This document shows positions 1 to 4,967 of a stretch of 7,107 nucleotides of DNA, piece after piece. The notes beneath the pieces were generated by a model that saw nothing but the letters and a program-made list of their open reading frames with translations, had not been told where the DNA came from and did not search any database. A program made the translations under genes and the position numbers. Numbering within the stretch: position 1 is the first letter of the stretch; each line of letters opens with the position of its first letter. Source of the DNA: an uncultured Clostridia bacterium (GTDB taxonomy: Bacteria > Bacillota > Clostridia > Christensenellales > Aristaeellaceae); the NCBI GenBank assembly GCA_904420265.1, contig CAJFUU010000102.1, forward strand, positions 1 through 7,107. Reading direction: 5' to 3'.

Positions 1-149
1 TGCTCCGAGCCGACCACGGGGTCCAGGCTGGCGCTGAACAAATCTCCTCTCGAAATCATGGTTTCACGCTCCGCATACACTGTCTGCGGCATGTTATGCG
101 AAAGCGCGCCTCTGTGTGAAAGCGCATTCCCGTGTGAAAATACATCCAT
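1..149 (-). CDS. mazF: MazF/EndoA-type endoribonuclease toxin, N-terminal part, cut by window edge
   Basis: Reading leftward from the ATG at 149-147, 49 codons are open to the window edge. Residues 31-49 read MISRGDLFSASLDPVVGSE, closely resembling the N-terminus of MazF/PemK/EndoA toxins, which typically begin M-I-x-R-G-D followed by L-x-P-V-V-G-S-E-Q; the last visible bases, CA, fit the expected Q. Members of this family cleave mRNA at short specific sequences in the cytoplasm. Two starts are possible. ATG149 has AGGAG (158-162) 8 nt upstream and adds 30 residues; ATG59 matches the usual family start and has GGAG 9 nt upstream. The extension holds three loose hexapeptide repeats (FSHGNA, LSHRGA, LSHNMP). 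No antitoxin gene is visible on the upstream side, where ypeB lies 155 bp away. The identification rests on about 19 residues, and the catalytic part is outside the window. Confidence 0.72.
   Translation of the reverse strand, partial: MDVFSHGNALSHRGALSHNMPQTVYAERETMISRGDLFSASLDPVVGSE
87..140 (-). repeat. Three degenerate 18-bp tandem repeats at the mazF 5' end
   Basis: Three consecutive 18-base units lie at 140-123, 122-105 and 104-87 on the minus strand. The first two share TTCACAC at the same position and both end in GCG; the third keeps CTTTC and is otherwise diverged. In the mazF frame they encode FSHGNA, LSHRGA and LSHNMP. If translation really starts at 59, the repeats would be upstream DNA and could be a repressor-binding site instead. 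Confidence 0.5.
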
Positions 150-268
150 AACGCATACTCCTTTCGAGAGGCGGCGGCCCGCTTCCGCCGGATTTCGTCC
201 ATGCAGGCAATGCGCTCCGGCGAGAACACACGCCTCCGGAACTGCCTTTGCACGCGCTCCACGGCCGC

Positions 269-294
269 CTTTCGGGGCGGAACCGCCCCGAAAG
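269..294 (-). terminator. GC-rich hairpin just after ypeB, possible terminator without a U-tract
   Basis: CTTTCGGGGCGG (269-280) is followed after two bases by its exact reverse complement (283-294), giving a near-perfect stem with a tight loop, about 10 nt after the ypeB stop codon. The minus strand beyond it has no run of T, so it may be an RNA-stabilising 3' hairpin or a weak terminator. The rest of 150-304 holds no credible gene and no recognisable promoter. Confidence 0.45.
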
Positions 295-304
295 ACGCCT
301 TGCG

Positions 305-1636
305 CTACATGACCAAATCGCCGTTTTCGTCGCTGATGACTTGCAAAATCTCGCGCTCCGCGCCGGTCTGCGCGTCGATATACACCAGGTATTCGCCGCT
401 CGCATCCGAGGCGGTGATTTCATAGCAGAGGTACTCGTTGGCGTTTTCGGGAATCACGCACAATCGCGCCTCCTGCGCCGTCAGCCGTCCGCCCAGGCGG
501 GCGAGGGCGTCTTCCTCGCTGAGCGCGGGCAGGGTGAATTCGCGCTCTACGTGGTTGCGCAGATAGCCGCCCGCCTCCAGACCGATGACCGCGCCGTCGC
601 GCAGCGACACCTGCACTTTCACAAGGTCGGGATAGAGCACCACGTCGTCCTGCACGGCGGCAAAGTTGACCGTGAGGATGCCGTCATAGCGGCTGAAGTA
701 GCTTTCCTGCATGCTTCCGTAGCCGCGCGCCGTCAGGAAGGCCCGCGCCGCCGCCACGGCCTGCGCATCGGTCAGAACCACGTCGGTGACGTCCTCATTG
801 GGCAGTATATAGAGAATCTCTCCGCCCGCCTTGGTTACCCCTGCCGACAGGCTGTAGCCGTTCGCCGTGACGGAGAACTCATAACAGTCCACGGGGATGC
901 TGCTCTCGTTTTCAAAACGCAGTTCCGTCACAGCCTCCGTGCCCAGGAAGGCGCGCAGGGCGCGCTCGGCCCCGGCCTGGTCCACCTCGGCAAGCCCCTG
1001 GAGCGCCCGGTATTCGGTTTGCCCGGCGGCATCGGAGAACGGCCCGTCATACAAAAGCGTGGGATAGGACGTGGCCGGGTTGGTCAGGGGATAAAGACTC
1101 TCCTCGCCGGTTTCAGCATAGTCTCCGGAAAACACGTCTTCGCCTGCTTCATAGCGCGCAAGCAGTTCGCCCAACCCCACGGACAATTCTCCCGCCGTTT
1201 CCGACAGCGTGGCGATATTTTCATAGTCCGCGTCGCTGATGGCGCTGCCGCCGGCCAGCCGGCCCGCCAGAGAGGTGGCGAAATCCCCGGCCTGGTTGAC
1301 GAATTTGATCGTCGCCGACACCGCGCCCTCGCCCAGCGGCAATTGCGCCAGGTTATCCTGCGCGCCCTGCGCCTGCCGGGAGATTTCGGAAAGCAGGATT
1401 TGCTCCTGCTGGGCGCTGCCAGTCACCAGCAGCTTGCGCAGGTTGGTGGACATGCCCTCCATCAATTCGCAGGTTTCATAAAACGCCTTTTGATATACGG
1501 CGCTCAACCGGGCGCTGAGCGTGCGCACGTCGGCGGCCTGTTTGAAAATCAGCACCGCCAGCGCCGCCAGCAACGCGCAGGCCCCAATCAGGGCCGCGCG
1601 CACATAGTCTCTGTCTTTTAAGCGTGAGGACTGCAT
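305..1636 (-). CDS. ypeB: YpeB, sporulation/germination partner of the SleB cortex hydrolase
   Basis: The 443-residue product has the YpeB layout. A short cytoplasmic start is followed by one membrane segment (about 13-31), a helical region (about 35-165), the motif YPTLLYDGPFSD (191-202), and three PepSY-like C-terminal modules (about 214-278, 286-358 and 370-434). Family-typical stretches include GLEAGGYLRNH near 352-362 and the closing ILQVISDENGDLVM. In Bacillus, YpeB and SleB need each other for stable deposition in the spore, and YpeB is thought to hold SleB inactive until germination. The start ATG at 1636 has GGAGG (1644-1648) 7 nt upstream. The gene begins 12 nt after the sleB stop, which overlaps this ribosome binding site, so the pair is almost certainly cotranscribed and may be translationally coupled. 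Length is close to the Bacillus protein. The gene appears intact. Confidence 0.95.
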   Translation of the reverse strand: MQSSRLKDRDYVRAALIGACALLAALAVLIFKQAADVRTLSARLSAVYQKAFYETCELMEGMSTNLRKLLVTGSAQQEQILLSEISRQAQGAQDNLAQLPLGEGAVSATIKFVNQAGDFATSLAGRLAGGSAISDADYENIATLSETAGELSVGLGELLARYEAGEDVFSGDYAETGEESLYPLTNPATSYPTLLYDGPFSDAAGQTEYRALQGLAEVDQAGAERALRAFLGTEAVTELRFENESSIPVDCYEFSVTANGYSLSAGVTKAGGEILYILPNEDVTDVVLTDAQAVAAARAFLTARGYGSMQESYFSRYDGILTVNFAAVQDDVVLYPDLVKVQVSLRDGAVIGLEAGGYLRNHVEREFTLPALSEEDALARLGGRLTAQEARLCVIPENANEYLCYEITASDASGEYLVYIDAQTGAEREILQVISDENGDLVM

Positions 1637-1642
1637 GCGCGT

Positions 1643-1649
1643 CCCTCCC
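1643..1649 (-). promoter_or_regulatory. ypeB ribosome binding site overlapping the sleB stop
   Basis: Read on the minus strand, GGGAGGG (1649-1643) begins at the last base of the sleB TAG stop (1651-1649). It lies 6-7 nt before the ypeB ATG. Ribosomes ending sleB would sit on the ypeB initiation site, an arrangement typical of coupled translation. Confidence 0.8.
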
Positions 1650-2320
1650 TACACCGCGAAATAGTGGTTGCCGATGACCGTTTTGACCGTGCGCGTGCGT
1701 ATCCACGCGTCGTCGGTCCCGTTGGGGTTGTAATAGTACAGGCACCCGCCGGTGGGATCCCAGCCGTTGAGGGCGTCCAGCGCGGCGCGGATGGCGGTGG
1801 AATCCGGCGTGTTGTTGATCGAGCCGTTGGACACGCAGGAAAATGCTCCGCTCTGGTAGATCACGCCGCTGATGGTGTTGGGGAAGGAGGAACTTTCCAC
1901 GCGGTTGAGCACCACGGCGGCCACGGCCACCTGTCCCTTGTAGCTTTCCCCGCGCGCCTCGGCGTAGACCAGTTTGGAAAGCAGCCGGTGGTCGGCGGAG
2001 ATGATTGTCGCCGAGGACGAGGAGGAAGAAGAGCCGGACGAGGAAAGCGTCACGCCCAGCGCCGCCGCCGTCGCGGGCCCTACGCGGCCGTCTACGGTCA
2101 GGCCGTTGCGGCGCTGAAAGAGGATCACCGCGTCGCGCGTCTGCTCGCCGTATTTGCCGTCGGCCTCGCCGGAAAGATAGTCGTATTGGATGAGACGCTG
2201 TTGCACTTTGCGCACATTCTCACCCGAGGAGCCGACTTCCAACACCACTTCCGCGTAGGAGCCGGGCGCTGCCAGCAAAAGCGCCAGCAGCAGAATCAGT
2301 ATGCGTTTTCCAACGTTCAT
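1649..2320 (-). CDS. sleB: SleB, spore cortex-lytic enzyme
   Basis: The 223-residue product has a signal peptide (about 1-23, ending GSYA), a peptidoglycan-binding-1 domain (about 28-88, with DGKYGEQTRDAV and DGRVGPATAAAL), a serine-rich linker (about 93-103) and a C-terminal Hydrolase_2 domain (about 110-223). The stretch LVYAEARGE carries Glu121, the expected catalytic acid of this lytic transglycosylase family; NNTPDS and the final GNHYFAV also fit. SleB cleaves spore cortex peptidoglycan containing muramic-delta-lactam during germination, after being exported from the forespore. The start is ATG2320, which has GGAGG at 2326-2330, 5 nt upstream; a TTG at 2332 in the same frame overlaps that site and is not credible. 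The protein is shorter than B. subtilis SleB, mostly in the linker. It follows spoIIR with one base between stop and start and precedes ypeB, the usual sleB partner. Confidence 0.95.
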   Translation of the reverse strand: MNVGKRILILLLALLLAAPGSYAEVVLEVGSSGENVRKVQQRLIQYDYLSGEADGKYGEQTRDAVILFQRRNGLTVDGRVGPATAAALGVTLSSSGSSSSSSSATIISADHRLLSKLVYAEARGESYKGQVAVAAVVLNRVESSSFPNTISGVIYQSGAFSCVSNGSINNTPDSTAIRAALDALNGWDPTGGCLYYYNPNGTDDAWIRTRTVKTVIGNHYFAV

Positions 2321-2321
2321 G

Positions 2322-2861
2322 CTAACCTCCAAACAGATCGCTCAGAAAGCGGCCCACGCTGGAATAGAACTCGATGGGCGGCGCCTCCCCGGCGGAATAG
2401 GCCGTCTCGTCCAGCACGCACAGCGAGGGATAGAGCACGCACCACCAGTTGTGGCCCTCCCCTTCGCCCAGCGTCACGCGCAAGGCGCGGTAATCGCCCG
2501 CGGGCACGAACAGCGTCCCGTAGATGCGGTCGGGAAAGGCAAACACGCCGGTTTCCACCGTCACTTCGCCCTCAAAGCCCATGTTTCGCGCCGCCACCAA
2601 AGCGGCGGTGCGCAAAGAGGCAAGGTGGGCGTTGACGGCGGCATAGGCCTCGTCCGCGCTGCCGCACCCGGCGGTAAAGCTGCGTACCGCCTCCAGGCAG
2701 GCGTCGCGCACGGCCAGCTTGACCTCCTGTTCCCAGTCGGAATCGCCCGAGGCTACCACGTGCAGGCGGATAAAGTCGGAAATTTCCTCCGCCTGCGCGG
2801 GAATGGCGAAGGATATACAAAGCGTCAGCGCCACAAGCGCGCAAAAAAACCGGCGAATCAA
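2322..2861 (-). CDS. spoIIR: SpoIIR, forespore signal protein that triggers sigma-E activation
   Basis: The 179-residue product starts with a signal peptide (1-24: a positively charged start, a hydrophobic core, then IPAQA). The mature part has the SpoIIR signature: RLHVVASGDSDWEQEVKLAVRDA (32-54 in part) and, near the C-terminus, GEGEGHNWWCVLYPSLC (132-148). SpoIIR is made in the forespore under sigma-F, secreted into the intermembrane space, and stimulates SpoIIGA in the mother-cell septal membrane to cleave pro-sigma-E. The start is a TTG at 2861, 7 nt after GGAGGG; an ATG four bases earlier is out of frame and only 3 nt from the same site. Length matches the family. It heads the spoIIR-sleB-ypeB cluster, whereas in B. 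subtilis spoIIR lies apart from sleB-ypeB. A sigma-F-like promoter candidate lies about 35 bases upstream. Confidence 0.95.
   Translation of the reverse strand: MIRRFFCALVALTLCISFAIPAQAEEISDFIRLHVVASGDSDWEQEVKLAVRDACLEAVRSFTAGCGSADEAYAAVNAHLASLRTAALVAARNMGFEGEVTVETGVFAFPDRIYGTLFVPAGDYRALRVTLGEGEGHNWWCVLYPSLCVLDETAYSAGEAPPIEFYSSVGRFLSDLFGG
2326..2330 (-). promoter_or_regulatory. sleB ribosome binding site that fixes its start and abuts the spoIIR stop
   Basis: GGAGG on the minus strand (2330-2326) lies 5 nt before ATG2320. The spoIIR TAG (2324-2322) falls between the site and the start codon, with one base left before the ATG. This favours ATG2320 over the upstream in-frame TTG and suggests that terminating ribosomes re-initiate on sleB. 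Confidence 0.85.
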
Positions 2862-2868
2862 ACATTTT

Positions 2869-2874
2869 CCCTCC
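2869..2874 (-). promoter_or_regulatory. spoIIR ribosome binding site that supports a TTG start
   Basis: GGAGGG (2874-2869 on the minus strand) is 7 nt before TTG2861 and 3 nt before the out-of-frame ATG at 2865. Only the TTG frame gives a signal peptide followed by the SpoIIR domain, so TTG is preferred. Confidence 0.8.
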
Positions 2875-2895
2875 GTTTCGTGGGGTTGATGTCCT

Positions 2896-2925
2896 TATCG
2901 TCGGCAGATTTTGGGGCGTTTATAC
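2896..2925 (-). promoter_or_regulatory. Candidate sigma-F-like promoter of spoIIR
   Basis: On the minus strand, GTATA (2925-2921) matches the sigma-F -35 form G-Y-W-T-A. After 15 bases comes GCCGACGATA (2905-2896), which agrees with GGNRANAHTW at 8 of 10 positions. A start near 2889 would leave a short leader holding the spoIIR ribosome binding site. The role of sigma-F at spoIIR is established in Bacillus and Clostridia; the match here is my reading and is imperfect in the -10. Confidence 0.42.
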
Positions 2926-2975
2926 CGATGGGCGCGAAAAATGCGCGATGAACATATTTTTACTAAAATGCAATA

Positions 2976-3003
2976 TTGACATAAAAATAAATGCACGTAT
3001 AAT
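2976..3003 (+). promoter_or_regulatory. Consensus sigma-A promoter for the peptidoglycan-binding protein
   Basis: TTGACA (2976-2981), 16 bases, then TATAAT (2998-3003): both hexamers are perfect consensus, in markedly AT-rich DNA. Transcription should begin near 3010, giving a leader of about 44 nt with AGGAGG at 3041-3046. This suggests strong vegetative expression, unlike the divergent spore operon. Confidence 0.88.
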
Positions 3004-3053
3004 AAAATTATGCATGGAAATAATTGAAACTATAATATATAGGAGGAAACGTC

Positions 3054-4001
3054 ATGAAAAGGTTTACTTGTTGCCTGCTGGTATTTTTGCTGTCGCTTGC
3101 GTTTGCACATGCGGGATTTGCTGAATTTGATCCAATACAGAGGGGAGACAAGGGTGAGCGGGTCGTAGAGGTACAATGGATACTGGCGGAACTCGGCTAC
3201 CTGGACGGCGGCGTAGACGGAGCTTTTGGCGCCAAGACCGAGGCCGCCGTCGCCGCATTTCAGGCGGATAACGCTCTGGATGCGACGGGGATCGTTGGAG
3301 AGGCCACATATACCGCTCTGATTCGTCAATTGGAGCCTTCCCGCAACGCGGAGGATGAGCGCGGGAACGCGAATGTTTCCATACCCCCGGCAGCGCCGGT
3401 GGAATCGGTCACAATCATCGAATCCGGCGGCGATCTGGAAATCACAGACGCCGGATTTGACGTCAGCTATGGTTATCTCTACTTCTCCGCCGTCATCCAT
3501 AACAACAATGCCGAAAACGCCATCCTGTTTCCAACAGTTCGGGTTACTGCGCGCGATGCGCAGGGCAATCTGATGGGAACGGAGGATCAGGTTTTGAACC
3601 TCATCTATCCGGGGCAGGATTGCCAGTGGGCAGGGATGGCGTATTTTGAGGTGGCCGAAGAACCCTCGGTCGTGGAATTTGAAGCGCTTCCTCCCGACGA
3701 GTATAGTATTGTGGCGCCAGCCGCTCTTGAACATGCGGAGTATTCGCCCCTGGAAATTGAAGGCGTGGGCAAGAATGGAACCCGGTTTTTGGGCGAAGTG
3801 TACAATGCAAATGATTACGATATAGACCAAGTGGCGGTCGTCGTAATGTTCCGGGACGACGCCGGTTCCCTGCTTGCGGGAGACGCAACGTTTATTGATT
3901 CGGTCAGGGCAGGGAGAAAAACGCCGTTCGATATGGATATAAGCGAAGATCTGGTAACGGAAAACTATGAAGTTTTTGCGATACCGTGGAGTTTGTATTG
4001 A
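3054..4001 (+). CDS. Secreted peptidoglycan-binding protein with two FxLYD-like domains
   Basis: The 315-residue product has a signal peptide (about 1-23, ending HAGFA). A peptidoglycan-binding-1 domain follows (about 26-93: GDKGERVVEVQWILAELGYL, then DGAFGAKTEAAVAAFQ), then a linker (about 94-118) and two beta-rich modules (about 128-215 and 232-312). The modules resemble FxLYD domains: each has an opening strand, an N-rich turn (HNNNAENA; YNANDYD), a strand ending D-A-x-G-x-L, and a later glycine turn (YPGQ; RAGRK). No catalytic domain is visible, so a structural or adaptor role at the cell wall is more likely than hydrolysis. ATG3054 has AGGAGG 7 nt upstream. It is a single-gene unit between a consensus promoter and a strong terminator. 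Its base composition is visibly less GC-rich than the spore operon and the ssb-like gene, which may reflect acquisition. The domains are fairly sure; the exact role is unknown. Confidence 0.88.
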   Translation: MKRFTCCLLVFLLSLAFAHAGFAEFDPIQRGDKGERVVEVQWILAELGYLDGGVDGAFGAKTEAAVAAFQADNALDATGIVGEATYTALIRQLEPSRNAEDERGNANVSIPPAAPVESVTIIESGGDLEITDAGFDVSYGYLYFSAVIHNNNAENAILFPTVRVTARDAQGNLMGTEDQVLNLIYPGQDCQWAGMAYFEVAEEPSVVEFEALPPDEYSIVAPAALEHAEYSPLEIEGVGKNGTRFLGEVYNANDYDIDQVAVVVMFRDDAGSLLAGDATFIDSVRAGRKTPFDMDISEDLVTENYEVFAIPWSLY

Positions 4002-4022
4002 ATGTAAAAGCGTATGCGCCGC

Positions 4023-4064
4023 AAATGGCGGGAAACGGCAAAATACCGTTTCCCGCCATTTTTT
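4023..4064 (+). terminator. Strong intrinsic terminator
   Basis: A perfect 16-bp stem, 4023-4038 paired with 4046-4061 (core GGCGGGAAACGG / CCGTTTCCCGCC), has a 7-base loop and six T at 4059-4064. It lies 22 bases after the stop of the peptidoglycan-binding protein gene. Confidence 0.93.
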
Positions 4065-4362
4065 GTGCGGCGAACCCCGCCCGGAACGGGGATTCCAGAG
4101 GGGTTATCGCTAGGCGTAAAACTGCCGGAGCCCTTTCCGGCAAGCAAGGGGCGCGCGGACAAAAGCCAGCGCAGGGAGGCCAAGTAGGCTGGCTTTTCGC
4201 AGCATTCGAGGGCCAACACGCGTGCGCGCCGCCGGCATTCATGCCCTTACAGAGCTTCACCATACCGCCGGCCGGACTGGCGGACAGGAGCATCTCCCCT
4301 GCCGGGCGGCCGCGGCACAAATTTTAAATTCGAGCCGTGGCAGTTTCGCCTTTGGCAAAGCT
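4065..4362. other. Intergenic stretch without a credible gene
   Basis: No open frame here looks like protein. Three inverted repeats are visible: CCCCG/CGGGG (4075-4079 and 4087-4091), GCCGGA/TCCGGC (4124-4129 and 4136-4141), and AAAAGCCAGC/GCTGGCTTTT (4161-4170 and 4188-4197). I see no promoter good enough to claim a small RNA. Confidence 0.6.
4161..4197. terminator. Terminator-like hairpin usable in both directions
   Basis: AAAAGCCAGC (4161-4170) and GCTGGCTTTT (4188-4197) are exact reverse complements with a 17-base loop. The stem ends in T4 on either strand. It could back up the terminator at 4023-4064 or stop leftward transcription. The loop is long and the T-tract short, so function is uncertain. 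Confidence 0.4.
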
Positions 4363-4383
4363 ACAGAATCCGCAGGATTCTGC
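4363..4383 (+). repeat. Direct repeat A, copy 1 (21 bp)
   Basis: This 21-base segment recurs at 4583-4603, 220 bases downstream, with one mismatch (T4369 against A4589); the shared core is CCGCAGGATTCTGC. In this copy CAGAATCC and GGATTCTG form an 8-bp hairpin with a 3-base loop, which the mismatch partly breaks in the second copy. Confidence 0.8.
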
Positions 4384-4393
4384 CAGAACGCTG

Positions 4394-4427
4394 ACAAACC
4401 CCGCAAATGCAAAAATTGCCCTGATAA
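4394..4427 (+). repeat. Palindromic repeat B, left half, copy 1
   Basis: These 34 bases match 6983-7016 at 30 positions (core GCAAA, then AAAATTGCCC, then GATAA). Here the repeat is the left arm of a full palindrome completed by GGGCAATTTTTGC at 4440-4452; at the second site the right arm is absent. Confidence 0.75.
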
Positions 4428-4452
4428 ATGAGAAACCGGGGGCAATTTTTGC
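4409..4452. repeat. Perfect 13-bp inverted repeat, full palindrome of repeat B
   Basis: GCAAAAATTGCCC (4409-4421) and GGGCAATTTTTGC (4440-4452) are exact reverse complements around an 18-base loop. The right arm ends in a T5 run followed by GC, so the hairpin is terminator-like but not a classic one. Confidence 0.8.
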
Positions 4453-4582
4453 TTTCTGCGTCAGCTTCACCTGCGGCCTGCGGTCACTTACGTCCGTGTA
4501 AGACCCTTGCCTGCAAGTTTGCTTCCATGTCTTGCAGGCTTTCTCATCGCTCCGTCCGTCTATTCACTTTGTCAACAGACGG

Positions 4583-4603
4583 ACAGAAACCGCAGGATTC
4601 TGC
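4583..4603 (+). repeat. Direct repeat A, copy 2 (21 bp)
   Basis: Second copy of the repeat at 4363-4383, 20 of 21 bases identical and in the same orientation. Together the copies bracket a 199-base segment containing four of the hairpins. Confidence 0.8.
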
Positions 4604-4739
4604 GCCTCCGGTGATCCTCTCCAATTTTTGCTCGCACCGTGATACAAGCAAAAATTGCAAGAAAACGATTTTTGCGCAGGGAAACGGGATTTCCAGACGC
4701 AAAAATTGGCCGTACCCGACGTACGCGTCCGGGGGTACG

Positions 4740-4875
4740 ATGAAAGCGCGAAAAGGCCTCGCCCTCTCGCGCTCTTTTGAGGGGTTTTGACAGCCTGTGC
4801 CGCCGGCTTCGCCGGTGGTCATGCTTCTGCGCAAGGCGCAAGCCCGGGGAAATTTCATAACCAGTTCCCTGTACC
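4740..4875. other. Leader stretch before the ssb-like gene with two more hairpins
   Basis: AGCGCG/CGCGCT (4745-4750 and 4768-4773, followed by CTTTT) and CCGCCGGC/GCCGGTGG (4800-4807 and 4811-4818, one wobble pair, loop TTC) can form hairpins. The frame of the ssb-like protein is open through here but shows no ribosome binding site or protein-like composition, so I treat it as untranslated. Confidence 0.5.
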
Positions 4876-4906
4876 GGCATGCGCGGGCATGCACCGTCAT
4901 AGAATA
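4876..4906 (+). promoter_or_regulatory. Candidate promoter with tandem GGCATGC operator-like repeats
   Basis: GGCATGC occurs at 4876-4882 and 4886-4892, exactly 10 bp apart (one helical turn). They cover the place of a -35 element for TAGAAT (4900-4905), which has no TTGACA at any usual spacing. CATAGAATA at 4898-4906 also fits the -10 of sigma-K-type promoters (CATANNNTA), but I see no matching -35. A transcript from here would carry a leader of about 55 nt. Confidence 0.35.
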
Positions 4907-4953
4907 TATGGAACGTCCGTCCCGCGAGGGCGGAGAATATGTACAAAGACGCC

Positions 4954-4962
4954 GAGGTGATC
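4954..4962 (+). promoter_or_regulatory. Ribosome binding site fixing the ssb-like start
   Basis: GAGGTGATC is fully complementary to the 16S rRNA 3' end over nine bases and lies 5 nt before ATG4968 (7 nt measured from GAGGTGA). It rules against a start at 4797, which lies in the same frame but has no such site. Confidence 0.85.
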
Positions 4963-4967
4963 GTACA

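Larger units (their letters stand above)
4364..4739. repeat. Cluster of eight consecutive, mostly unrelated hairpins
   Basis: Stem arms read by eye, in order: 4364-4371/4375-4382 (8 bp); 4409-4421/4440-4452 (13 bp, with outer GCTGAC/GTCAGC at 4390-4395 and 4460-4465); 4487-4491/4498-4502 extended by GGT/ACC; 4509-4517/4531-4539 (GCCTGCAAG, 9 bp); 4554-4561/4577-4584 (GTCCGTCT, 8 bp); 4622-4631/4648-4657 (10 bp); 4666-4676/4698-4708 (10 of 11); and 4711-4721/4726-4739 (CGTACCCGACG, loop TACG, 3-base bulge). All but one are perfect or nearly so. The short open frames across the stretch have no protein-like features. It may be a structured RNA, a cluster of small palindromic repeats, or remains of mobile DNA. 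Confidence 0.65.

Noticed and set aside
56..262. Minus-strand frame of 68 codons between ypeB and mazF, considered as an antitoxin
   Set aside because: It starts at GTG without a ribosome binding site, overlaps the mazF start in another frame, and shows no ribbon-helix-helix or AbrB-like pattern.
248..1621. Long plus-strand open frame of 457 codons opposite ypeB
   Set aside because: It is the antisense of a clearly identified gene, has histidine/arginine/glutamine-rich composition without domains, and is kept open by high GC.
2321..2332. TTG at 2332 as the sleB start
   Set aside because: It overlaps the Shine-Dalgarno sequence that serves ATG2320 and would run into the spoIIR stop region.
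2843..2865. Frameshift at the A7 run joining the out-of-frame ATG to spoIIR
   Set aside because: The TTG frame alone gives a normal signal peptide and good spacing, so no shift is needed.
3031..3036. A second TATAAT before the peptidoglycan-binding protein gene
   Set aside because: No -35 at suitable distance, and it would put the transcript start inside the ribosome binding site.
4363..4708. CRISPR array
   Set aside because: Repeats are too few, differ in sequence and orientation, and have no regular spacer length; no cas genes are present.
4428..4790. Plus-strand frame of 120 codons in the hairpin cluster
   Set aside because: Serine/arginine/cysteine-rich product without domains, crossing seven of the hairpins and their repeated motifs; no ribosome binding site.
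4787..4792. TTGACA as a -35 element for the ssb-like gene
   Set aside because: No -10-like hexamer at 16-18 bases; the position holds GC-rich hairpin sequence.
4797..4967. 57-residue N-terminal extension of the ssb-like protein
   Set aside because: No ribosome binding site, low-quality composition and hairpin-rich DNA; ATG4968 has a perfect nine-base Shine-Dalgarno match.
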